Positions 1 to 13,400 of a stretch of 64,000 nt of DNA are shown piece after piece. Within the stretch, counting starts at the first letter, position 1; the number at the start of each line of letters is the position of its first letter. The position numbers were made by a program, and so were the translations under genes. The DNA is from Dipteronia dyeriana. Lineage: Eukaryota > Streptophyta > Magnoliopsida > Sapindales > Sapindaceae. Under the pieces are notes generated by a model. The model worked only from the letters and a program-made list of their open reading frames with translations, was not told where the DNA came from and made no database searches. The stretch lies in contig CM065297.1 of assembly GCA_032871835.1 (NCBI GenBank), positions 92,649,052 to 92,713,051 of the forward strand. The letters run 5' to 3'.

Positions 1-1400
1 ACCAACAAAACCTAAATATAAACCTAAAATCAAACTCATCCACTAACAAAACCTAAACCTAAAAACCAATCTCTCTCAACCTAAACTTAGTCGTCCAAAA
101 TCCATATCTCTCTATACCTCTCTCTTTCTCGACCTCTCTGTAAATTCATCTCTCTCTCTCCTTCTCAGTCTCTCTCCGATCTCCATGAAACCCAGAATAA
201 GCTACTCTCTAGCCATCTTAAAAACCCATCTCTCTAACTCCCGTCGGTCACAGTGAAACGAACCAGGGAACCAAGATCTGGTTCGGACCAGAACTGGATT
301 TGAACCTAAAGGGATCCATATTTTGGTTCCAACCGAAATGATCCCATGTTTGGATTTTGGTGTCGGGAGGTGGACGGGGGTTTGGTTTCAATAGTGGTGG
401 TGGTGGATTTTTTGGGTTTTCTAGGTTGATATTGGTGGTTCGGTGGCTGTAGATTGATTTCGATGATGGGGGTTAAGTGACTGGGTTTGATTTCGTGGGT
501 TGCTGGTGGTTTGGTTATCTGGGCTTGAGGTTGTTGTACAGTGGTGGTGATAATTTGAGATGGTTTTGGTGTTAATGATTTGATTGTGGTTTAGATGATG
601 ATTCGATGGTGATGATGGAGGATTGGTGTGGCTGGATTTTATGGATTTGGTGATCGGTGATGGAGTGTTGGGGGATTGTATCCAGTTGCATATGTGTGTG
701 TCGGTGTTGATGATTTGATACTGGTTTAGATGATGATTCGATGGTGATGGATGGTGGAGGTTTGGTGTGGCTGGATTTTATAGATTTGGTGATCGGTGAT
801 GGAGGAGTGTTAGGGCATTGTATCCAGTTGCATCTGGTTTTGTTGATTTGGTAATCGGTGATGGTGAAGATTTGATGCTGGTTTACTGGTTTTGTTGATG
901 ATTTAAGATGGAGATAAAAAAAATTATTTTTCAACTTTTTCAGTTGGAGGTCGATGAATTGACGAAGATGAAGCAAAATTTCAATTTAGTTTCTTTCCTT
1001 TTGATTAAAAAAAAAACTTAAATAATATTTATTTGTTTTTTTAATCCAAGTTTGTATTTAGTTAAAGGGTAAAATGGTCATTTACCTTAAATTAAGGGTA
1101 AAATAGTCAATTTATTTTTTCTGTTAGGGTTGACCGTCTAATTTCTGGTCAAAAGGATCAAAATGAATCATTTTGAAAAATATAGGGCCCAATCCAGTGA
1201 AAATTGGATAAGTGAGTAAAAAGAACAATTCAAAAAATCATATTGACTAAATCAATAATACCGTCTCTCTGAATAGAGTTTGTGTTGGGTTTGATTTTGT
1301 ATATTAGAGAGAGGGAGATAAATTATTATTTTTTATTATTTTTTAAATAATACTTTGTGGAAAAAGGCATTTGATTTTCTTGTTTCTTTTTATATTTTCT
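1..1400. repeat. Repeat-rich intergenic DNA with a GGTGATGG-type tandem duplication
   Basis: No gene is recognised here. Between about 573 and 840 a block of roughly 125-135 bp is present twice in tandem. Both copies contain the same stretch through GATGATTCGATGGTG to TGTATCCAGTTGCAT, with small indels, and a third partial copy follows. Near 1185-1261 lies a sequence (containing AAGTGAGTAAAAA) that recurs in diverged form at 36063-36142, so at least part of this stretch is dispersed repeat. A reverse-strand open frame over 572-976 is low-complexity and follows the tandem repeat, so it is not called as a gene. Confidence 0.6.
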
Positions 1401-1402
1401 TA

Positions 1403-2925
1403 TGAACAAATTACACCAAACTCCCCTGAGGTTTGATCTTTTACACATGGAAACAATTTTATTGTTAATTGACACTCACCTCCTCTGCCGTTAGGGTTTG
1501 ACGGTTAAGTATGAGAGTTGACCGTTAAAAAATGATAAAAGACAGAAATACCCTTGATTCACCAAAAATAAAAAATAACTAGTTACACCAAACCCCATTG
1601 AGGTTTGCTCTTTTACACACAGAAACAACTTTATTGATAAATGACACTCACCTCCCTTACTGTTAGTCAAAGTTGGTCAAATTAAATTGTGTATCAATTT
1701 TGACAATCAAAACTAAGGATAGTTTAGTGATCATTTGAAGCATTTTAAATATATATATATATATATTGAATAAATATTTTCAAATGGATATTTTTTCAAT
1801 GTGTTTTAAAATGAAGATTAAGTGAACAAAAGAAAACTGCTTTTAAAATTAATATTTTATTTTTTTTGAAAAACAATAAATTGAAAATAAAGAATTAAAA
1901 AAGGAACAGAATTTTTCATTAAAAAAAAGGGACAATCAAATCTAATATAAAAAAATCAAATAAAAAAAATCTTAATACATTTAATAGTCTGCCAGTTCCA
2001 TCAATAACACAAATCTCAATCCTTTCCTAATTTGTTCGATCTCCTCTATGAAAGACTAAGCTAGATTTATTCCAAAAATAGAGTTAGTTTGCTAGTTCCA
2101 CCAGTAACACAAATCACAATCCCTTCATAATATGATGCAATTTGTTAAAAAAAAGGAAAAAAATCTCAAAATCTATTTATAAATAAGAACAAATATGTTT
2201 TCCAAAGAAATAGAGTTAAGAAAAAAATTAAGTTTTTTAATAAATAGATTTTAAAAAAAAAAATCGATAGGAATTGTAATTTGTGTTGTTTGTGGAACTG
2301 GCGAACTTGCTTAATCTGACTCAATTTCTCATGAAGGGGATCGAACAAATTAGGAATGGATTTTGATTCATATTGTTAGTGGAACTGTCGAACTGGTAAA
2401 GGTATTGCGATTTTTTTTTAATTTGAATTTCATTTAAATTAGATTGTACTTTCCCATTTTTTAATGCAAAATTCCTTTTTTTTTAATTCTTAATTTTCAA
2501 TTAATCTTAATCTTTCAAAAAAAAATCTTAATTTTTTAAAAAAGTTTTTTATATGTGTGTGTATGTATATATATATTTAAAATTCTTCAAATGACTAAAC
2601 TATCCTTAATTTTTATAGTCAAAATTGGTCAACGGTTTAATTTAAACAACTTTAACTAACGGTAGGGGAGGTAAGTGTCAATTATCAATAAAGTTATTTC
2701 TGTGTGTATAAGAGCAAACCTTAGGGGAGTTTTGTGTAATTAGTTATTTTAGATTTTTAGTGAACCAGGGGGTGTTTCTGTCTTTTATGATTTTGTAACG
2801 GTCAACTCTCGTACTTAACGGTCAAACCCTAATGGCAGGGAGGTGAGTGTCAATTAACGATAAAGTTGTTTCCGTGTGTAAAAGAGTAAACTTCAAGGGA
2901 GTTTAGTGTAATTTTTTCATTCCTC
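1403..2925. mobile_element. Foldback element with arms of about 0.7 kb (MULE-type TIR or long-hairpin MITE)
   Basis: The left arm starts near AAATTACACCAAACTCCC (about 1408). The right arm ends with its near reverse complement (about 2917). The correspondence continues inward: the CACTCACCTCC and GTTTGACGGTTAAG blocks, the GTCAAAATTGGTCAA type block, then GCCAGTTCCA and GATCGAACAAATTAGG, up to a centre near 2210. The whole element is therefore one large imperfect inverted repeat with almost no unique core. Inside each arm the outer motif is itself repeated (about 1408 and 1582). No convincing target duplication could be aligned. It encodes no protein and would transcribe into a long hairpin RNA. 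Confidence 0.75.
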
Positions 2926-3973
2926 AATTAAAATTATTTGTTAATTCATTAATTGCCATTTACTAATTTACCTTTTTAACCTAACATAAAAATTTGAATA
3001 TTTTAGCAAAAGTCTAATAGTAGGGTGGTTTTTGGCTAATAAATCAAAATAGTATAGTGGTTTTTGGCTAAGAATGAAACTAGAGGGCGATGCTTAGCTA
3101 AGAATGAAACTAGAGAAAAAACTCAAATTAGAGGGGATTTTTAATAAGGGAAAAGTTCATTTGTAACTATTTAGAACATTGAGTAATCGTTTATGACCTA
3201 CTTTTAAATTTTAATTGTTTATAACCTAATTTTTATGATATTACTGTTACGCCCCTATATAAAAGCAACCATCTAAAAAAACCCTTCTCTTTACACTTCT
3301 TCTCTCCTCCACGACATCTCATTTTCTTCTATTTCCTTCTTTCTCTTCTTTTTCCATTTTCAATATAAAAAATTGTATAATTTTCCTATTATTTTTTATA
3401 TTATAATTTTTTAATTTGAAGAAACAATTAAAATTTCCTAATGTCTAAAAAAAAATCTTCCTAATAAGCATCATAATACCTGAAACAAAAATAAAAACAA
3501 AATATTTCAAAAGAAAAAATAAATAAATATAGGAGTCGATATGCTCTTGGAGGAGTAGATCGACGGCACCCGAAAGATACAGATCAGAGAAGATGAGGAG
3601 AAGAAGATATGAAGAAGATGAGATGCATATCGGAGAAGATGAGATGTAGATCAAAGAAGATGGAGAGGAGAAGGAGAAGATGAAGAGAAGAAAAATAAGA
3701 AGAAAAGATGAAGAGATAAAGAAGATGAAATGAAGGAGAAGTCAAAGACCGGACAAGAAAAAAAAAGTAGAAAAGAAGAAAGAAGAGAGCTGTGGGACGT
3801 GGAAGAGAAGAGGAGTGAAGGAATTTTTTTTTTAAAATTAATTGATTAGAGTATTTTTGTGATTTTAGCTAGGATTGAATGTTTTTATTGTAAAATGGTT
3901 ATAAATAATTAAATTATTAACGAAGGCTAAAAACAATTTTTCTATTCAGTTAGATTTGACAATTTTCTATTTT
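2926..3973. other. Intergenic, AT-rich, with GA/CT-rich low-complexity tract
   Basis: No gene seen. From about 3290 to 3360 the strand is CT-rich and from about 3590 to 3800 it is GA-rich (AGAAGATGA-type units). This gives a weak purine/pyrimidine inverted arrangement. Small open frames here are low-complexity and unsupported. Confidence 0.5.
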
Positions 3974-4217
3974 AATAATATCCCTTAGAACCAATCATAT
4001 ATTGACGTGAGTGGTTCGACATTCTCATCCCTTAAATAAGGTAGTGGGTTCAACCCCTATGAACGGAGTTACACATATTGAAAGCACTTTACCCCTTAAG
4101 TGGGCCGATTCGATGCGAGTTCGGATTAGTTAGATATGAACATGAATGATTATACCGTATGATGAATCCGTTTCAATCAAAAACCGGATGGTATAAACCC
4201 AAAAAAATAATATCCCT
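3974..4217 (+). mobile_element. SINE-like element with 12-bp target duplication
   Basis: The direct repeat AATAATATCCCT occurs at 3974-3985 and again at 4206-4217 and brackets a 220-bp unit. The unit starts with pol III promoter-like boxes: an A-box-like TGACGTGAGTGG (4003-4014) and a good B-box GGTTCAACCCC (4047-4057), about 33 bp apart as in tRNA-derived SINEs. A short A-rich tail (4200-4207) precedes the second direct repeat. The family was not identified. Confidence 0.7.
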
Positions 4218-4419
4218 CATAAATAATACGAAGTCTGAATTTCTTGTGCGAGTTTAATAGGTATTATAGGGGCCTATCCCCATCCCCATCCCAGTGAACA
4301 GTATTCGGCTTCCACAGCAAGCTTTTTCGGTTTTTCCCAAATACAAGTTTCTTTTAGAACTTAAAACCCAAACTCCCTCTCAAGAGAAAAAACTGAAAAA
4401 CTGATCAAATCCTACCATA

Positions 4420-7400
4420 ATGCCTGAAATTGGTGATTGCTCTTCTTCTTCGAAATCCTCTCTGCAAATCTGGGCAAAGCTTGGTACGCCTATTTTTTTT
4501 TTTTTCCTCTCAATTACAATGCAATTTCTCTAACCAATTTTACAGTTCAGGGTGGTCAACTGGTCATGGAGGTTTCTGATGATTTTCAAAAACTATTTCT
4601 GGCCTGTACTCGCCAAAAGTTTCTTCCTTTTCTTTTCATTCACTTTCTTGGAAGCCAAACATGGTTTTTTCATTTATTTTATTTTATTTTTTTGCAACTG
4701 ACAAATGAATGTTGTGGTAATGGCTATAACTTATTGTAAAAGTGTTATTTTCAACAAAAAAATTGCATTTAAATGTTCTTTCTTTTTTCTCAAACGCGTA
4801 TAATTGTTAATGTCTACAGTTATACTACTAACATGCATGTAAATAACAAGAACCCAGATCAGGTTTGGAACTTATAACGTGAAACCCAACTGCAAATTAA
4901 AAACATGACATACATATCCTTAGGGGGTAAAAAAAGAAAAGCAAATCGTTTGTTGATTAAAAAAAGTCCCATTATTTGTTTTTGGTTTTTAAGAAAAAAA
5001 AATCCTAATATTTGTTGGGTGGGTTTTAAAAAGAAGACTACATTTTACTACTCTTTTTAGTAGGGCCTGCAAATTTTAGTTCAATATCTCTGAGTTCTAA
5101 TGGATTATTAATAATATGAGCAAATTGGCTGGCTATCAATTGGATTCCCGACGTTGACATGCTTTTATAATTACATTGATTAATCTCACATATTGAAGAT
5201 GTTGAATGTCATACTCTTTTTTTTTGTCGTTGTATCATTGTATGGGACACTGATTATCACTTCTTAGTAGATTCTGTAAATTATGTTGGTTTCTAGATCT
5301 TTATGATGTTGAGTGTTGAAGTGATTATGTATTGTGATTGCAGAACCGTCTGACTCCAGATATTGTGATGTTGAGATAAGCTCCAATGAGTTGGTTGTAT
5401 GTTCAGAGATCACATCTTCTTCTCCGGGCAAGCATGAATGGTGCAAAATAATGAGGAACTCTGATCTTTCTTCTGCCACAGTGCAAAACAAGAGGTATTC
5501 TTCTATTCTTTGAAAACTTCCTCGTGTTGTGCAAATTTTATTTCTTACCTCTTAAACCTGAAATTCATGCTTGATTATTTCTTACCTAGTGTTGTGAAAC
5601 TTTCTGGAAAATGACAAATTACGATTTTTTTTGATATTTAATTTTCTCAAATCTTTTAATCATGCAAAAAAACAAAAACAAAAACAAAAACAAAAACAAA
5701 AGCCATGAAATGTATAATGTTTCAAAGTAAATGAATGAAAATCAGTAATCGTTTTGCATTCTTGGACCGATGTTGAAGAGATTCAATGAGAGAGAAAAAG
5801 AGGGAGGAAGAGAGGTTGAAGGAAGAAGATGATTTCTTATGTGGAGGGTATTTTGGTAATTGTTTGGCTATGGTGTGAAAAGAAACTTTCGTACTTGCCT
5901 ACTTGGTTAGTAACAATCAAACTAATAGATGTGATTAAAAACAAATTTTGAAAACTTAAGTGGTTAAAATTGCCAATTTGCATTTTTTTGCTTTTTAATT
6001 TTATGTCGATTTCTAATCCTCCCCTTCTATATTTGTTTTTCTCTCTGCAAACAAGAGAATTCAGAATAGAAAAAAAAAATGAAATTGCGACTCTGGTCAT
6101 ATTTTTGAAGTAGAGTGATTCCTCCTGCAATCAAGCTTGTGGTTTGGTCTTGTTGACTGATTATGAGTCCCTCGTGTAGTGATTCTTTAACCGTACCAAT
6201 TGTCATTTGGTTTCACCTATTCCCATTTTGGATCAAGTAGGTTATTTAAGCAGTTGTATTGGAGGAGCCTCATTGAGCGGGATCAAATTGTAGTTAGTTT
6301 TATAATGTTGATATGATTTTACATTTGTGTAAATTTGGAATCCTCAAGCTTTTAGCTGTGATGTGTTATCAACCTGTTCATAAAGGGCTCTTTTGCTTGC
6401 CCTTTAAACCCAAGTTTGATTGACAAAAAAGTGGTTTCTTACACCGAAATAACTTAATTCATAACCTTTAATTCCCCTTTTTTTATTTATAGGTAGACTG
6501 TATAATTTATTGGTAGACATGTTTGGATCTATTTTCTCATCACTGGAATCACATCCTTCTTTCATTCTTTTTGGTGGGGTTCCTGTTATAGTTCCAATGC
6601 AATACTTGTTGATGGAATCGTTCTTCGTAATGAAGATGTTGTTGATATCAAATCAGGAACTGAAATTATTCTTGGCCCTGATAGAGCAGGTCAGCACTTA
6701 TTCACTTTGATGTCCTATGTTACAATGATAATTGTATTTATGTCATACTGTATAGGTTAAACTCTTACAAGTCCACCCTCTGAAAAATTTGAAGCTTTGA
6801 TTGGTACATGCCTTTGTTTGATTTCATTGAAATATTATAACAATTTTTGGCATGAAACAGCTGGGACCTGCCTCAATTCCTTTTTTGCCTTGAGGCGGTT
6901 GAGGCAGGTAGAGGCAGTGAGGTGGAAAGCCTTATTGGCATATTTTAATATATATTCTTTTTAAAAAAAAAAAAAAAACCCAAACATTTGTTATGGAGTA
7001 TGGTGGATTCCACAGGATAGTACACATCACACCCACCTAGGCCCTAGCTACCAAGCTACACATGTCTTGATATTGCAATACACACATCTTTTTGACACCA
7101 ATGTTTTAAAATGTGCAAGGCGGTCGCCTCAATTCGAAAATAATAAATAATGCAAAAAAAAAAAAAAAAAAAATCTAAAATAGAATATCATCCATAACAT
7201 TTAATAATAGTCCACAATCAACATTACTAATATAAAAGATCTGAAAAATAAAGTGCATTACCAAAAAAAAAAAAATGTTTAGTGGCTTGAAAGAGTGAGT
7301 TGGAGGCAGAAAGTACTGATTTTATGTTATAAAGTTAAAGTTTGGGTTTTTTAGGTTTTAATTCTGTCCAGAGTGTTGACGACATCTTTAATGTGTGATT

Positions 7401-10400
7401 CCTCAAATCAGCTACGTCAAGGAATTTAGATAATGTAAGAGGGGAATTAGAATGAATTCGGAGGAAAGAAAATATATACATATCTAGAGAGAGAAGCAGC
7501 AATGTCAAGGAATTGGAGGAAGAGTAAAACAAAATCACAGAGAGAGTTATATGTTAGTTTTATCATCTTTCTGTTTATTTCTTTTTCTTTTCTTTATTTT
7601 GTTTCTTTATTTTGTTTCCTTATTTTGTTTCTTTTTGCCCTTTTCTTTTGCTGTACTTTAGCTTATCATTAAGTATTCTCTTGATGTCTCCAGGATCTTT
7701 GTGCTATAGGTTTAAAGTAATACCTGGACTAGAATCCTGCAAGCAGCAATTAAAGGTAGATGATTGTCAACATTATGTTGCACCTTGAAATGTCATTTTG
7801 TGCATGCTATTGCGTCTGCAGTTATGCTGATGATATAAATCACTTTTTGTTGGTTCCTCCAGATCTCTATAGACATTGAGGATGCAAAATGCTGCATCTG
7901 CTTGAATATATGGCATGATGTTGTTACAGTTGCCCCTTGCCTTCACAATTTCTGGTTCGTAACGCATATATCTGTTTTTATGCTGAATTGCTAATAATAG
8001 GTATTTCCATCTCAATTTGTTGATTTCAAATCTAGCTGTGCTCTGTTATCTTCAGCAATGGATGCTTCTCTGAGTGGTTAAGGAGATCACAGGATAAACA
8101 TACTAATGTACTCTGTCCCAATTGTAGAGCAGTTATACAGTTTGTTGGAAGAAACCATTATCTGCATGACATGGAGCAGGTATATTGAATCACACGGTAG
8201 TCCATTTGTTTGTTTATTTTATTTTTTTGGATTAACTGGCTTAGACTTTTTATGAGCACCTATGCATTGGAGTTGTTATCTTTGCTGTATCTGGTTGGTG
8301 GACTAACATCCATTAGTTTGTGGTTTTTAATTTCATAGTGTTAATATAGAAGGTCAGGTTCTTGTAATTTGCTTCTGGCTTTCAGTTTTTGAGATTACCT
8401 GACCGTTCATAAACTATGTGTGTGTTTTATTTCTTATTACTTTTGGCCATTGAAATATCTCTTCAATTGATGTGCATAGAATGGTAGCTAATATTCTACT
8501 TTTACATTGTCATCGTGATTGTGAGACTATTAAGATTTAAAAGTTGATAATAACAATAGCTACAGTAGTTTAGTTGTAACCAAGGTTTTGAAAGGCGAAA
8601 TCGAGCCTCGAGGCGGTTGACCACCGCCTCATGAGGCGTAAGCCTCAATTAATTAATAATAACAAATTAAAAAAATTAAAAAAATTAAAAAAATTTAAAA
8701 AGAAACTAGAAATTCATATTTCATAATTCATACCATAATATCAATGACTCAGTAACATTACTGTTAAATAAAAACGCACAGCAAGATTTAGTTCATAATA
8801 AAGAAAATTAATAACAAAGTCATAAGACAAAAGACTAAAAACCATGAATCCTCTCATCTCAAACTATAAATTTTGAAGTTAAAATCTATTCCCAACTCAA
8901 ACAAAACCAACTTTATAACATTATCAATGCATCTTCATATTGGATTATAAAGATTGGATTAGTTTGGTTGCGTTACGTAGACGCACTCGGGGTATTTTTT
9001 TTAAACCGATCACTTTAAAACCATCTCTTCCTTGTCCTCTCATCACTTCTTTGTTGGGCTAGGTTTCTTAAGTTTATTTTCATGTGTTTTATGTTGTTAT
9101 TTCACTGTTTTTTTTTTACTAACGGGCCCAAAACCATGGCCCAAAACCATTGTGTTTGAAAAATTCAAGGCTCAACCAACCAAACATCAAAAACACGCGC
9201 AAAAACAGGGTATTTTTAAGGCGTAAGCCTCATACGCCTCGAGGCGGTATGTCTCGGAGGCGTAAGCCTCAAAAGAGTTGCTCGAGGCGGACGCCTCGAG
9301 GCGATATTTCACCGCCTCACCGCCTCAAGGCATAAGCCTCAAAATGATTTTTAAAGCCATGGTTGTAACATTAACTTTGGAGTGCATTTCAATTAGGATT
9401 GAGAGAAAAAGACACCTTAGTAATTGAAACTTTGCCAATAGCCTATATGTTTGACTATTATTCTAGTAGAATTCATATGTAAATCGGAATTAAATTTGTA
9501 TATGACATTGCATCTACTTTTTCAATATATCACCGCCTCACCGCCTCAAGCCATAAGCCTCAAAACGATTTTTAAAGCCATGGTTGTAACATTAACTTTG
9601 GAGTGCATTTCAATTAGGATTGAGAGAAAAAGACACCTTAGTAATTGAAACTTTGCCAATAGCCTATATGTTTGACTATTATTCTAGTAGAATTCATATG
9701 TAAATCGGAATTAAATTTGTATATGACATTGCATCTACTTTTTCAATATATCATTATGTCAATGCATATTTTCCTGCAAGTATAATTGCCAATCTTGATT
9801 CAGTTATATGGATTTAAATGCAATCCTAAGGGGTAGATTGAGCAGTAAAAGACCTTTGGTTCCAACCAAGAGGTCATGGGTTTAAATCTTCTTAATCCCT
9901 GTTTGGCATGCATGATGGTCATGGGTTTAAATCTTCTTAATACCTGTTTGACATGCATGATGGGATAGGATTTGAGATTGGAATTGGATGGAAAATTTAC
10001 TTTTCTTTAGGTGTAACATGGGGTAGGATTGGATGATAAAATCAATTTTAATAAAATTTATTATAACTACTTTTTGATAAAATAAAATTATTTTAATAAT
10101 AAAAAATGTTTATTAAATAAATATAATTTTTATTTCGATTTTTTAATGAATAATATTTATTTTATTTGAAACCATTTTTAAACAGTTTATGACATATTTT
10201 TTACATTTTCTAAATAAAATAAAATTATTTATATTATTTTAAAATATTTAAAATAATTTGTCCAGTCCCATCCCCACCAAAGTCCAAACCTTTGAGAGGG
10301 GATGGGAAACCCAAATCCAGATTTGAGAGGCTGATTGGCTTTCCAATCCCTTCAGCCAAACCAAACAAAGGATTGAAAATTTTTCAATCTTGCATGAAAA

Positions 10401-13400
10401 CCTGGGCAGATAACACTCCTCTTAGAGCCATCTACTTGGAATCTATAATATCCCACAAGTTTCATAACTAATACTAGGTTGTAGGGTTTGTCTGCAGTAC
10501 CTAAATTTGTGCCCGGTGAGCAAAGAAAGGTCTTGGTATTTCTGGATAATAATAGCACCTATAAAGAAAAAAAGGATTCAGTTGTTGTTCACACTTTTCA
10601 TGCATTTCTTTGTTAATGTTAATTGTTTTAGAGGATGTCATTGTCTCCTGTAGAATTGTCAGTATTATTGATTTTCTCTCCATTTTTTTGCTGCTTGATG
10701 TCTTTAGAGTATACTACAAGCTGATTCTTCACTAAGGCGTTCTGATGAAGAAGTTGCACTTTTGGATTCATACGCATCAATAAAATCAAATCTTGTAAGT
10801 GAATTGTCTTTTTGGTTCTGTTGCCAGCAAATTTAAAGCTGTAAGATGTCTGGATGTTGGACATGCATGACAATTATGATGGAGTGTTCCCTAACATGAC
10901 TGGTTTTCCTAGTCTCAATTATGATGGAAATGATGGCATGCCTTTCTCTAATAGTAGTGTTCCCTAACATGACTGGTTTTCCTAGTCTCAATTATGATGG
11001 ACAGGCATTTCTTATAAATGTGTTTATATTTGAGTGTGTGAGACAACCAGCACACAGTATATTTTCACATTCAATAAGCATGGGCAAATAAATATAGGCA
11101 ATTAGACTTGTTCTTTTAATTATTTACTTTTAAAAAAATTATTACAATAAATAACCCAAACCCCTCACCACCCAAGTGTGAGGGAGTTTTGAACCAAAAC
11201 CTCATGTACAATAATAATATCAACACTCCAAAAACATATTTCATTAAAATGTGCTACAATGCTATATCATTATATTGTAGGGGTTGAATATGTCCTAACC
11301 AATTTGCCTAACCCAAACCATCCTTGATATCATAGCTCTTCAATCTATCTTTTTCAGTGATGTTACAAACTATCTCCATAAGCTTCTTCTACTTCCAAAT
11401 GAAACTTCTGCTCAGTTGTCAAATCTTTAGCAATGTTTGTATTTCAAATCTCTGCTGTTTTATATATCATTTAATTTTGACCCCTTCTAGTAATTTTTTC
11501 TATCCCGCTTTCTTTTGTTCTATTTTTTTTATTTTTGCATAGGCTACCCATACATTTTTTCTGTGGTTTTAGCATTTGAAATTATTAATTATTTTATGAT
11601 GCTGGTCTCACTGAAACAGGGTCCTGGCTAGGGTAGTTTGGATTTGGTTTAACATCTAATAAACCATCTATTGCGTGGATATCTTTTTCTTTTTCTTTTT
11701 TCGCATGAACATTTTAAATTTGTTTCTTCTTTTCAGGTGAAATTTCATATTACTTCAATATTTTTTAATCATTATTTGAATACTAGTTGAGGATTGTTTA
11801 CTCGCCTTGCATCCATTATTTTGCAATGAATCTGTTCATAACTTTATATATATTAATTAATGTGATGTATCTTAGGTCATTAGGAATGGAAAGAAACTCC
11901 ATAGGAAGAGGGCACATTCACCACTCAACAACGAAAATGCCAATATAGAGCTTTCATGCCCTCAATGTGGTAATGGATTTTGAATGTGTGCTGTTCCTTT
12001 TAATTTGCTGCATTGTATTATTCACAAGGTTTATTTTCCAGCAAGCAGCCTTAACTTATGCCCCTCTTTTGTTAATCATGTGGCTGAGATATACGAAGGA
12101 ATGCTCTTCTAATCAGAAACATGTAGTGTTGAGCTGCTGCATCCTGCTAATTTACGATGTTTTCTTATTTGGTCAAATTGTATATTTAGCTAGTTCAATT
12201 GTAACCATTAGGTACTGAATTTAATGGGTTCCACTGCAACCAGAACACAGTCCATTTGCCATGTCAAGCATGTGGAGGAATGATGCCTTTGAGAACTGAT
12301 AGTAGTGTGCCACAACATTGTAAGTGTTAATGCTTATGTGCTTTGTCACATGCCTGCACTTACTTTACCTTTGTGTTTTTGCTTACAAATAATTCCTTGA
12401 AATAACACTGAGTCACTGAGGTTATTGCTTACTGCTTCACCTTTTAAGTTATTGTATAAATTGTTTCCAAGTCACTTTCTTGTTGGGTGAAATTTTTTGA
12501 ACTATTTATTATGTATATAATGAGTGGATTGAACCAGTTGAAATTCAAGTTAGAAGTACGGCTGTGCTTTAAATAAACCATGTGTGCTCTTAAAGTTCAA
12601 GTTATTGTACCGGTGCTTCCATAACACAGTACCGTGTCATAATTATATGAAGTTGATGATCTGTAGCCATATTTCAAAATCCTTTGAATCTTTTGGAGGT
12701 GGATTGTTAGATAATTAAGTTTCCCCTTTGCGTTGAGACACACATACACTTTCACAACTTTGGGCCACTAGACATATAGTTTGTACCATTGAGCTAAACA
12801 TCAGTGATCTGAATGCTTAAATTATCCTCAGAACTCTCAAATTTACCTTCACTAGCTCTGCCACTGCACAAATCCCTCCTGAAACTTACTATTTATAGAA
12901 AAATAGCACTTCTTCCATTGAACCAAGGGAATCACGCTACACAAACATGTCGCACAGACTCACAGAGACACTCACCACATATATTGCACACACAGCATCG
13001 AGGCAACCTAAGAGATGCTTGTCACGGGGTGAGATTTCAGCTAGGCACACCCGTGCGGCACTTAGGCAAATTCCGTGGGAATGTTGCTAAGTAAGCCTTG
13101 TAAGAGGGACATTCGGTCAAGTTCTTGGATTAACGTTGCCAAGTGTGAACATACGGAAGCGATTTAGAGTGGGGAGAGTCGGGAGAGGGTTGAAATGGGG
13201 AGCCCGAAGATCGGTGGGACTTACGAAGGAAGACAACGATGCTCTGGATCGTTAGAATGCTCATAAATACTCTCAAAGGAAGAGTTGTATTAATGAAAGA
13301 ATTCTAGGATGATTAACAAATGAGAGGGGTTGGCTATTTATAGTTGCGAGCCCCTTGAGGAAGACTTTAGACTTGAACCTTTTAGACGAATCCTCGCCCC

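Noticed and set aside
572..976. 134-codon reverse-strand open frame
   Set aside because: It follows a GATGGTGATGG-type tandem repeat and has a His/Pro/Ser/Lys-rich low-complexity translation with no domain.
3130..3960. Possible inverted-repeat element around the GA-rich block
   Set aside because: The outer sequences resemble each other only weakly and no target duplication was found.
6510..6710. 66-codon forward frame over CHFR exon 3
   Set aside because: It is in a different frame; the real exon is 6592-6689, whose phase fits both neighbours and encodes the FHA-like block.
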